From: CAXBNB01 sp040222275
GTDB taxonomy: Bacteria > Bacteroidota > Bacteroidia > Cytophagales > Cyclobacteriaceae
DNA: 64,000 nt
Direction: 5' to 3'
Assembly (NCBI GenBank): GCA_040222275.1
Contig: JAVKDJ010000094.1
Coordinates: forward strand, 297,199 to 361,198
Below, one piece after another: positions 51,041-58,788 of the stretch. Position 1 is the stretch's first letter. Each line of letters starts with the position of its first letter. The notes below the pieces were generated by a model. That model did no database searches, was not told where the DNA came from, and saw only the letters and a program-made list of their open reading frames with translations. Position numbers and translations under genes: made by a program.

Positions 51041-51553
51041 ATGACCGAATTAAACAGTGAAAGGCTGGTATTGAAACCCATTAGGTTTCTCAGATTTGAT
51101 GACCTACGGCAAATGGATACCGATCCGGAGGTGATGAAATACATTGCTACCGGCAGAACAAAAACCCGTGAGGAAAGCCTGGCATGGATGGAAAAGGTAA
51201 ACCTTCATTGGTCGCAACATGGCTATGGTATGATGGCAGCCTATATGAGGGAAACAGGGGAATTTGTCGGTTTGGCTGGTGTAAAAAACCTGGACGGTAC
51301 CGACCTACCCGAAATTGGCTACAGGTTTTGCAAGAAATTTTGGGGTATGGGACTGGCTACTGAAGTTTGTAAACGACTCATTGTTTACGCCTTTGAATCA
51401 CTGAAATTTGACAAACTGGTGGCAGTGGCTATACCTGAAAACCTAGCCTCCAACCATGTTTTGAAAAAATGCGGATTCATTTTTAAAAAGACTGCCTACT
51501 TTTACGATACTGAGGTGAACTACTATGAATTAAACCCCAAAAACAACACTTAA
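51041..51553 (+). CDS. RimJ/RimL-type GNAT acetyltransferase
   Basis: The start chosen (MTELNSERLVLKPI) gives 170 residues and matches family N-termini; an ATG 18 bases earlier is possible. The Acetyltransf_3 fold is recognised from ERLVLKPIRFLRFDDLRQMDTDPEV, GEFVGLAGVKNLDG, LPEIGYRFCKKFWGMGLATEVCKRLIVYAF with the acetyl-CoA pyrophosphate loop, and IPENLASNHVLKKCGFIFKK. These enzymes acetylate protein N-termini or small amines. It precedes the M49-like peptidase by 13 bases, so the two are probably co-transcribed. Confidence 0.9.
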   Translation: MTELNSERLVLKPIRFLRFDDLRQMDTDPEVMKYIATGRTKTREESLAWMEKVNLHWSQHGYGMMAAYMRETGEFVGLAGVKNLDGTDLPEIGYRFCKKFWGMGLATEVCKRLIVYAFESLKFDKLVAVAIPENLASNHVLKKCGFIFKKTAYFYDTEVNYYELNPKNNT

Positions 51554-51566
51554 AAAAACACCCAAA

Positions 51567-53213
51567 ATGAGAAAAAGATTTACTTACCTGCTTTGTACCG
51601 TATTGCTTCTGGCATGTACCAATCAGAAAGAGCAACAACAAGAAACCACGGAATCAGAACAACCCACGGAAATTCAGAAAAAATTGGAAACTTATATCAA
51701 AGTCAGGCTAACGGCTGATTTGTCCGGTTTATCGGAAAACGAAAGAAAAATGCTCCCTATCCTGATAGAGGCAGCAAAGATTATGGATGACATCTTCTGG
51801 TATGAAGCTTATGGCGACAAAGAAGCATTTTTGTCCAGCCTCGCTGATGACGATTACCGGGAATATGCCAAAATCAACTATGGGCCCTGGGACAGACTGG
51901 ACAACAACAAGCCGTTTATTGTTGGGATTGGCCCCAAACCTGCTGGCGCCAACTTTTATCCCCGGGATATTACCAAACAGGAGTTTGAAGCTTCGGATAT
52001 TGCCGAAAACGACCAGCAATACAACCTGGTGCGAAGGGACGAAAATGGCAAGCTGATCAATATCCCATATCATGTTGCTTTTAAAGAACAGGTAACAAAA
52101 GCCTCAAAACTCCTGAGAGAAGCAGCCATCCTCGCCGATGATCCTGGTCTTAAAAATTACCTTAGGCTAAGGGCTACTGCCCTGCTCAACGATGAGTACC
52201 AGGAAAGTGACATGGCCTGGATGGATATGAAAACCAATGGCCTGGATGTAGTAATCGGCCCGATCGAAAACTACGAGGACAACCTCTACAACTACAAATC
52301 TGCCCATGAGGCCTATGTGTTGGTAAAAGACAAGTCGTGGAGCAACCGACTCGCCAAATTTGCCGCCTTCTTACCTGAACTACAGGCTGGAATCCCCGTA
52401 CCAGAAGCCTACAAGAAAGAAATGCCGGGAACAGATGCCGACCTGAATGCCTATGATGTACTCTATTACGCCGGTGATTGCAATTCGGGGAGCAAGACCA
52501 TTGCCATCAACCTACCCAACGACGAACAGGTACAACTGGCCAAGGGATCGCGTAGACTCCAACTGAAAAATGCCATGAGGGCCAAATTCGACAAGATTTT
52601 GATACCAATAGCCAATACGCTAATTCGTGAGGACCAAATTGCCAACATCAAATTTGATGCATTTTTTGCCAACACCATGTTTCATGAAGTGGCGCATGGG
52701 CTTGGGATCAAAAACACCATCAATGGCAAGGGTACGGTCCGTGAAGCCCTCAAAGAACATGGCTCAGCCCTGGAAGAAGGAAAAGCTGATATCCTCGGAT
52801 TGTATATGATCACACAGCTACATGCCAAAGGTGAAATAGAAGGAAGCCTGGTAGATTATTACACCACATTTCTGGCTGGCATTTTCAGGTCGGTAAGGTT
52901 TGGGGCTGCCAGTGCACACGGAAGGGCCAACATGATCCGTTTTAATTTTTTCAAGGAAAACGGCGCATTCGAGCGCGACGCGCAAAGTGGCAGATACAGC
53001 ATCAACTTCGACAAAATGCAAACTGCCATGGCAGATTTATCTGCTATCATACTAAAACTGCAAGGGGATGGAGACTATGACGGTGTGGCCAAACTTGTGG
53101 AGGAAAAAGGTATCATTGACGCACAGCTTCAGGCAGATTTGGATAGGTTGTCAAAAGCCGGAATACCTGTTGATGTAGTATTTGAGCAGGGAACCAGCAT
53201 TTTGGGCCTGTAA
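51567..53213 (+). CDS. M49 (dipeptidyl-peptidase III-like) zinc hydrolase, lipoprotein
   Basis: The signal ends LLAC (Cys17), so the protein is a lipoprotein. Over 548 residues it follows the DPP III plan with a zinc site HEVAH at 373-377 in TMFHEVAHGLGI and the second motif EEGKAD at 403-408 (family consensus EExRAE/D). The usual M49 hexapeptide is HExxGH; here it is the pentapeptide HExxH, a variant I recall for Caldithrix DPP III. SAHGRANMIRFNFFKENGAF provides C-terminal substrate contacts. It may cleave dipeptides from peptides in the periplasm, but activity may be reduced. It follows the GNAT gene closely. Confidence 0.88.
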   Translation: MRKRFTYLLCTVLLLACTNQKEQQQETTESEQPTEIQKKLETYIKVRLTADLSGLSENERKMLPILIEAAKIMDDIFWYEAYGDKEAFLSSLADDDYREYAKINYGPWDRLDNNKPFIVGIGPKPAGANFYPRDITKQEFEASDIAENDQQYNLVRRDENGKLINIPYHVAFKEQVTKASKLLREAAILADDPGLKNYLRLRATALLNDEYQESDMAWMDMKTNGLDVVIGPIENYEDNLYNYKSAHEAYVLVKDKSWSNRLAKFAAFLPELQAGIPVPEAYKKEMPGTDADLNAYDVLYYAGDCNSGSKTIAINLPNDEQVQLAKGSRRLQLKNAMRAKFDKILIPIANTLIREDQIANIKFDAFFANTMFHEVAHGLGIKNTINGKGTVREALKEHGSALEEGKADILGLYMITQLHAKGEIEGSLVDYYTTFLAGIFRSVRFGAASAHGRANMIRFNFFKENGAFERDAQSGRYSINFDKMQTAMADLSAIILKLQGDGDYDGVAKLVEEKGIIDAQLQADLDRLSKAGIPVDVVFEQGTSILGL

Positions 53214-53252
53214 AATCAAAGCCATTTGACATAAGTTCACATTTAACAGAAC

Positions 53253-53300
53253 AACTCTTTTATTAAATACGTAGTTAACTACGTATTTAATAAAAGAGTT
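53253..53300. promoter_or_regulatory. Perfect 48-bp palindrome at the MarR-GNAT start
   Basis: A 24-base left arm starting AACTCTTTTATTAAATACG is followed with no spacer by its exact complement, ending one base before the ATG at 53302. The centre is TACGTAGTTAACTACGTA, which suits a MarR-type dimer site (TAGTTAACTA core). On RNA the same sequence could form a 20-plus-bp hairpin that hides the start codon region. It is most likely the operator for the adjacent MarR gene. Confidence 0.85.
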
Positions 53301-53301
53301 T

Positions 53302-54252
53302 ATGGATACTATCAAACAACTCGGCGAACTGGCACTTGGAAGTCGCTTGAAACGGCTTAGCGACCACATCATGAAGGAAGGTGCAATTGTTTACAAACAC
53401 AACAATATTGATTTTGAACCCAAATGGTTTCCGGTCTATCACATTTTGAGCACAATCAAGGAGACTAGTATCATGGAAATTTCCAGGGAAATCGGGATTA
53501 CCCATCCATCGGTCAGCCAAATTGTGAAAGAAATGAATAAAAACGGACTGATCACTATAAAATCCAACCAAAAAGACAAAAGGCGGAAATTGATTAGCCT
53601 GTCAAAGAAGGGAAGCTCCCTGCTACCCAAAATGGAGCCGATTTGGAAGGACATTTCACAGGCCATACATGAACTGAACACCCAGCACCAGCACAACATC
53701 CTGTGTGCCACTGAGGAATTCGAGTCGGATCTTAACCAAACGAACCTGTCTGAACGGGTGGCTGAAATCACCAAAAACCGACTGCTGGACGAAGTAGAAA
53801 TCATAGATTTTGAACCAAAGCATGCTGGCATTTTTAAGCAACTCAATGAGGAGTGGATTACCAGATACTTCACACTGGAGGAGGAAGACATTCATATTCT
53901 TGACAACCCCCTAGATTCCATCATCAAACCAGGTGGACATATCCTTCTGGCCAGCTACCATCAGGAGATCGTGGGCACATGCTCCCTACTCAAAATAGAC
54001 AAAGACCACTACGAAATGGTGAAAATGGCCGTGACAGCAAAGTGCCAGGGCAAGCAAATTGGCAAAAAACTTGGACTGGCCACCATAGACCGGGCCAAGG
54101 CATGTGGCGCAAAAAGAATAACCCTGGAAACCAACAAAATACTGACACCAGCCATCAATCTATATCATAAACTAGGGTTTATGATGAGTAGTGACGATCA
54201 TTGTGCGTCTGTGTACGAAAGATGTGATGTGCAGATGGAACTCAACCTGTAA
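53302..54252 (+). CDS. MarR-type regulator fused to a GNAT acetyltransferase
   Basis: Residues 1-150 are a winged-helix MarR domain (STIKETSIMEISREIGITHPSVSQIVKEMNKNGLITIKSNQKDKRRKLISLSKKG). Residues about 160-316 are a GNAT domain with VEIIDFEPKHAGIFKQLN, GTCSLLKIDKDHYEMVKMAV, CQGKQIGKKLGLATIDRAKACG and NLYHKLGFMMSS. This fusion is a known architecture (MarR/GNAT) in which the enzyme domain may sense or modify the effector. The ATG begins one base after a perfect 48-bp palindrome, implying tight autoregulation. An EamA exporter follows 45 bases downstream. Confidence 0.92.
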   Translation: MDTIKQLGELALGSRLKRLSDHIMKEGAIVYKHNNIDFEPKWFPVYHILSTIKETSIMEISREIGITHPSVSQIVKEMNKNGLITIKSNQKDKRRKLISLSKKGSSLLPKMEPIWKDISQAIHELNTQHQHNILCATEEFESDLNQTNLSERVAEITKNRLLDEVEIIDFEPKHAGIFKQLNEEWITRYFTLEEEDIHILDNPLDSIIKPGGHILLASYHQEIVGTCSLLKIDKDHYEMVKMAVTAKCQGKQIGKKLGLATIDRAKACGAKRITLETNKILTPAINLYHKLGFMMSSDDHCASVYERCDVQMELNL

Positions 54253-54297
54253 AGCACCAACTACCCTTTCTACCACGTATTTTAAATCTATTATTTT

Positions 54298-55209
54298 ATG
54301 GCATCATCCATTACAAAGGATAATTTATCAAAAGGCCTGCTGTACGCCGGAAGTACCGCTTTGTTGTGGGGTTTTCTCGCCATACTGCTCAAAATAGCGC
54401 TGAACTATGTAAATGCCATTACGCTGGCCTGGTTTAGGTTTGCCATTGCCTTCGTGATCCTCACCACCATATTGGCCATCAGGGATAGAAAAAAGCTCAA
54501 CCTGCTCAAAAAACCTCCCAAACGAGCCTTTTTGGCCGGAATAGCCCTCGGTTTTAATTATGTGGGGTTCATTACAGGCATAGATCACACCACCGCCAGC
54601 AACGCTCAAATTTTTATACAAACCGGACCACTGCTCCTTGCGCTTTCAGGCATAGTTATTTTCAAAGAAAAGTTATCCGCCATTCAGCTCACAGGTTTTC
54701 TCATCGCTTTAGGTGGCTTTGCCGTATTTTTCAACGAGCAATTGGGAAGCCTCATTTCTGAAGACCAGAGTGCCTACATCACGGGCAGCTTGATGGTGAT
54801 AGGTGCAGCCATTTCGTGGGCCTGCTATGCTGCCTTGCAAAAGTCCCTGGTGACTACCCACAACCCACAAAGCCTCAACATCATTTTATTTGCTGTTCCG
54901 GGTTTCATGTTGTTGCCTTTCATCGATTATACTGTCTTTACACAGCTCTCATTTGGGATGTGGCTGGTCGTTATATTCCTGGGATTGAATACTGTATTGG
55001 CCTATGGAGCCCTCGCAGAAGCCTTTCAATACATTGAAGCCAACAAAGTGGCCATTGTGATCACATTGAACCCAATAATCACCATCATTACCATGTCGGT
55101 ATTCGCCTATATGGAGGTGGAATTCATTGAACCGGACGTCATCAGTTTGATCGGTGTTCTTGGGGCATTGCTGGTGATAACAGGTGCGATATTGGCTGTC
55201 AAACGTTGA
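54298..55209 (+). CDS. EamA-family transporter
   Basis: The 303-residue protein has ten predicted transmembrane helices in two EamA units. GLLYAGSTALLWGFLAILLKIAL and FRFAIAFVILTTILA start the first, with LNPIITIITMSVFAYME near helix 9. Following a MarR-GNAT regulator by 45 bases on the same strand, it is likely an efflux or metabolite exporter under that regulator. Its stop codon overlaps the convergent histidine kinase stop by 11 bases, so there is no room for a classical terminator. Confidence 0.9.
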   Translation: MASSITKDNLSKGLLYAGSTALLWGFLAILLKIALNYVNAITLAWFRFAIAFVILTTILAIRDRKKLNLLKKPPKRAFLAGIALGFNYVGFITGIDHTTASNAQIFIQTGPLLLALSGIVIFKEKLSAIQLTGFLIALGGFAVFFNEQLGSLISEDQSAYITGSLMVIGAAISWACYAALQKSLVTTHNPQSLNIILFAVPGFMLLPFIDYTVFTQLSFGMWLVVIFLGLNTVLAYGALAEAFQYIEANKVAIVITLNPIITIITMSVFAYMEVEFIEPDVISLIGVLGALLVITGAILAVKR

Positions 55210-57112
55210 CAAGCTCCGTTTTTTCCACATACAAAGGCAGCCATACATTCACTTTGGTGCCCTGCCCTTCTTTGCTCGTCACTTCAATCCTGCCCTTGTT
55301 CATTTCTACAAATTCATGAACCAATATCAAGCCCAGTCCCATTCCCTTTTCGCCCCGGGTCCCCCAACTACTCTTATTGCCTTCGAAATTGAATATCCCA
55401 GTGAGTTTTTCCTTTGATATGCCCACACCGGAATCCTTCACTGTCAACAGGGCCATGTCACCTTTTTTTCTTGCGGTAAATTCTATATCCCCACCTTCCG
55501 GGGTAAACTTGAGGGCATTGCCAATCAGGTTTCTGAAAATAGCCAATGTACTGTCCCTATCTGCCCATACCTTGAGTTTGCCTTTGGCGCTATAGGTCAG
55601 GTTCTGCTTCTTGGAGGCGGCCATGTTTTCCAATATGCCCAGCGTTGAATCAAACACATCCGACAAGGCCAGTTTTTCCGGTCGATAGGGAAATTGGCCT
55701 TGCTGGCCTAGTGCCCACCCGAGCAAGTTATCCAGTAGCAGGGATAGTTGCCGCGCTGACTTTTCCAACTTCACTGTGGTACTTTCCAGTTCTTCGAACT
55801 CCTTTTCCCGAACCATTTCTTTTAGCAACTCCGACACACCCTGAAAGCTGCTGACCGGCCCCCTCAAATCATGCGAAACTATGGAGAAAAAGCGGTCTTT
55901 GGTCCTATTCAGGGCATCCAATTGATTTCTTTGCGACTCAATGACCTCCTTCCTCTTGGCCAATATTTTATGTGCTTTGATCCTTAATTTGTAGATTTTG
56001 AACAGTACGTAAGTAAGGCCGAGCAGCAATACCAATATTATTCCCAAACTAATGAGGAGTATCCTTTGGTTCTGGGTTTCCTTGTTGAGTAGATCTACTT
56101 CGTTTTGTTTTTTGGATACTTCAAATTCTGTCCGGAGGTCTGCCATTTTCATGATGGTCTCCTCATTTTTCAGGCTATCCCGATAGGTTATGTACTGACT
56201 TTGGTAGAAATAGGCATTTTTATAATCGTTGGTGGCCTCATACAGCTCAGAAAGTTTCTTACCTGCATCCCTGATTTGTTCTTTCAAACCCTGGGCAATC
56301 GCTATGTTATAACTCTCTGTGGCCAGCTTCAAGGCCCTCGAAAACTGCCCCTTGTTCTGATAAATATCTGCCATATAGGTTTGATATACCACTATCGGAT
56401 AATAGTCCCCCATTTCCTTTAGTATCACTATGGCATCATCGATGTGCTGTTCTGCTTGCTGATAGTCTTCGCGCTCAGCAAATACCAACCCCAAATTGCC
56501 AAGCGCATAGGCTTTGGTCAACTTCAAGTCAAGCAGCAGGGCTATCTCATTGGACTTGTTAAAATAAACAACTGCCGAGTCGGAATCTCCTTTCATCCTG
56601 AACACTTCGCCCAGATTGAGCAGGATATTGGCCAATCGGGAAGAATCCCTTTCAGAGCTATAAACTTCAATACACCTTCGAAAGTATTTTATCGCGTTGG
56701 GGAAGTTTTCTTGAATCGAATAAAGATTGCCGATGTTGTTGTAAGCAGCGGCAAGGTTGATATTGTCACCTGCCGAAGAGGCATAAGCAGCAGTTTCGAG
56801 ATAAGATTCAATAGATCGTGTTAAATCCCCCTTGAGGCGATACCCATCCCCCCTGTACAGGTTGGCCCTGGCTTCCCAATCCGGCCTATTCAGTGATATT
56901 GCCATGGATTTGGCCTTTTCTGCAGTCTCCAAAATGGCCTGTGGCTCAGAATGCGCCCATGCCAATTCAATATACAAAGAAAACAACGCCGAGTCAGAAT
57001 GTCCCCCTCGGGAAAGTATGTTCTCCAGGCTATCTACTACGTGCTGGTCTTGGGCTATCCCAAATGGAATGGCAAAAAAAATGGCCAGAAATATATTCAG
57101 TATTACCTTCAT
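55199..57112 (-). CDS. TPR-containing sensor histidine kinase
   Basis: The start at 57112 (MKVILNIFLAIFFAIPFGIAQ) gives a signal peptide. Residues 25-340 are tetratricopeptide repeats in the periplasm (NNIGNLYSIQENFPNAIKYFRRCIEVY is one), followed by a transmembrane helix (ILLISLGIILVLLLGLTYVLF, about 349-369). The kinase core has FFSIVSHDLRGPVSSFQG (phospho-accepting His), LIGNALKFTPEGG (N-box), DSGVGISKEKL and GMGLGL (G-boxes). It is a hybrid-free kinase with no receiver domain. A single-domain response regulator lies 1.1 kb upstream with two small paralogous genes between, all on the same strand. Confidence 0.93.
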   Translation of the reverse strand: MKVILNIFLAIFFAIPFGIAQDQHVVDSLENILSRGGHSDSALFSLYIELAWAHSEPQAILETAEKAKSMAISLNRPDWEARANLYRGDGYRLKGDLTRSIESYLETAAYASSAGDNINLAAAYNNIGNLYSIQENFPNAIKYFRRCIEVYSSERDSSRLANILLNLGEVFRMKGDSDSAVVYFNKSNEIALLLDLKLTKAYALGNLGLVFAEREDYQQAEQHIDDAIVILKEMGDYYPIVVYQTYMADIYQNKGQFSRALKLATESYNIAIAQGLKEQIRDAGKKLSELYEATNDYKNAYFYQSQYITYRDSLKNEETIMKMADLRTEFEVSKKQNEVDLLNKETQNQRILLISLGIILVLLLGLTYVLFKIYKLRIKAHKILAKRKEVIESQRNQLDALNRTKDRFFSIVSHDLRGPVSSFQGVSELLKEMVREKEFEELESTTVKLEKSARQLSLLLDNLLGWALGQQGQFPYRPEKLALSDVFDSTLGILENMAASKKQNLTYSAKGKLKVWADRDSTLAIFRNLIGNALKFTPEGGDIEFTARKKGDMALLTVKDSGVGISKEKLTGIFNFEGNKSSWGTRGEKGMGLGLILVHEFVEMNKGRIEVTSKEGQGTKVNVWLPLYVEKTELVNV

Positions 57113-57286
57113 GTTTATACATCTTAACACCCCTATAGGTAAAATGACTCCCGATTAAATCCCCATTTGGAATACTTTGCTAACTCTTGATTCTCACATT
57201 GTTATAGATCCTATTGCTTGATAAACTTATTCTACTATACAAAAACAATGCACGGGTATATATATACCCGCGCATTTCTCTATTTC

Positions 57287-57625
57287 TTATTGTACTCTAA
57301 TGTATGGATCCACATCGTATTCTGTACCATCCACTTTATATTTTACGCCATATTGCTCAGTTCCGCTGGCAAGTCCGGCTACTATACCTTTCCAATCCCC
57401 GCCAGGCAGTGATACCGGTATTGAACTAAAAACGTTCACACTTCCTGATTTGCGATAAATACTGGTAATTTCCTGAATTGCAGACCCGGATTCTATTTTC
57501 CAAAGCACTATATCGAGCGGGCTTACATCAGTTGTAATGTCCGTACCGGAATGCCCCTGGTTGTCTGTAAGGATTAAATTAGTAGTACCTGATTCCAGGC
57601 TCAAAGTAATTGTTTGTATTGCCAT
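57287..57625 (-). CDS. Small beta-rich protein, paralogue 1
   Basis: This 112-residue protein has no signal peptide, membrane helix or cysteine. It begins MAIQTITLSLESGTTNLILTDNQGHSG and alternates short hydrophobic strands with Gly/Asp/Asn turns, ending YGVKYKVDGTEYDVDPYIRV, suggesting an all-beta sandwich. It is about 60 percent identical by eye to the next gene and shares its upstream sequence, so the pair is a tandem duplication. I do not recognise a family; copper-type ligands of cupredoxins are not seen. It is in the same orientation as the response regulator and histidine kinase. Confidence 0.7.
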   Translation of the reverse strand: MAIQTITLSLESGTTNLILTDNQGHSGTDITTDVSPLDIVLWKIESGSAIQEITSIYRKSGSVNVFSSIPVSLPGGDWKGIVAGLASGTEQYGVKYKVDGTEYDVDPYIRVQ

Positions 57626-57827
57626 TGTTTGGTCTTTAATTATGGTTTAAAGTTTAATTGATGCAACTATCACCATGGGTCTCTTCGGACGGTCAAAAAA
57701 TACCGTGATACAGGTGTGCCATCCGAATATATTGTTGTTTTTCATATTTTAGGAATCTTCCTCAGCCTCACCATTCAAAGCAAAAAATCCGTGGGATTTG
57801 AATGGCTCCTACCTGTTTCGATGGTCA

Positions 57828-58184
57828 TCAGCCGCCATCTCCCGTTTTTACCTTGATAAAAGGATCTACATCATATACTGTACCCCCTACTTTATACTTG
57901 ATGCCATATTGCTCATCACCCTTAGCGGATTCGGCTACAGTGCCGCTCCATTTTCCGCTGCTGCCTTGTGGACTTGGGTCTGGGTTAAAAACATCCACAC
58001 TTCCAGGTTCACAATAAATGTTGACTATTTCACTAATGCCGGATCCATTCTGTATTTCCCATATCACCTTGTCTCCTGGTCCTGCGTCGGTGGTGATGTT
58101 TTTGCCCGAATGTCCCTGATTGTCGGTAAGGATTAGGTTAGTGGTACCTGCCTCCAGGCTCAATGTAATGGTTTGTGTTGCCAT
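57828..58184 (-). CDS. Small beta-rich protein, paralogue 2
   Basis: This 118-residue protein shares the template of its neighbour: MATQTITLSLEAGTTNLILTDNQGHSG, GDKVIWEIQNGSGISEIVNIY, GSVDVF, then YGIKYKVGGTVYDVDPFIKV. Unlike paralogue 1 it has a single Cys and an extended PSPQGSSG loop. No export signal is visible, so it is presumably cytosolic or released by another route. It starts 64 bases after the response regulator gene ends, probably in one transcript, and the leader (an ATTATGGTT...AATTGAT block after the ATG side) is duplicated ahead of paralogue 1. Confidence 0.72.
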   Translation of the reverse strand: MATQTITLSLEAGTTNLILTDNQGHSGKNITTDAGPGDKVIWEIQNGSGISEIVNIYCEPGSVDVFNPDPSPQGSSGKWSGTVAESAKGDEQYGIKYKVGGTVYDVDPFIKVKTGDGG

Positions 58185-58248
58185 TGTTACGTTTTAAATT
58201 ATGGTTAAAAATTAATTGATTACAACTGTTACAATGGGTTGATGATGT

Positions 58249-58614
58249 TTAGCTATATACACTGACTACTTCCTTGAGGATGGAATCGAATTCCCTAATT
58301 CCACCTAGCGGTTTGGTCACGAATTTCGCCACATCGAATTTTAGCAAATCCAGGTCATATTCGGTATGTGAGGAAATTACAATAATTTTTGGTTTCAAAT
58401 CAAGGGCGCTAACCGTTTCAAAACCGTTGAGATATGGCATTTCTATATCCAGAAACAACAAATCAGGCTTGAGTTTTACAACCCCTACGGCCCCTTCAAT
58501 GGGGTTTTCGTAAGTTGCCAACAGGTCAACATAGTCTAATTTTCTACAATAAAATTTCAAAATGTCGAGAAACAGCGGATCGTCATCGATTGCCACACAT
58601 TTTATTTTTTCCAT
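58249..58614 (-). CDS. Single-domain response regulator
   Basis: The 121 residues are one receiver domain and nothing else: CVAIDDDPLFLDILKFYC (acidic pocket Asp9-Asp11), the phospho-acceptor Asp in PDLLFLDIEMPYLNGFE (about 57), IIVISSHTEYD (switch Ser) and KFVTKPL with the conserved Lys. There is no output domain, so it must act by protein contact, as in CheY/Spo0F-like relays. It heads the minus-strand run that includes the two small beta-rich genes and the TPR histidine kinase, its likely phosphodonor. Its leader is separated from the divergent ABC exporter gene by 174 bases. Confidence 0.93.
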   Translation of the reverse strand: MEKIKCVAIDDDPLFLDILKFYCRKLDYVDLLATYENPIEGAVGVVKLKPDLLFLDIEMPYLNGFETVSALDLKPKIIVISSHTEYDLDLLKFDVAKFVTKPLGGIREFDSILKEVVSVYS

Positions 58615-58788
58615 AGCTTGCCGGAGTGGTAATGTGAAGATAATTAAGAGTTTATGCTTAAATCCAAATGTTAATATTATATAAAGAAATCCAATTTAAA
58701 AAATAATGTTATAATGAATTAACCATATATCGGAAACCAGCTTACTTTTGGAAGATTACTGTTTGACAATAAAATACGTGTATGCTTT

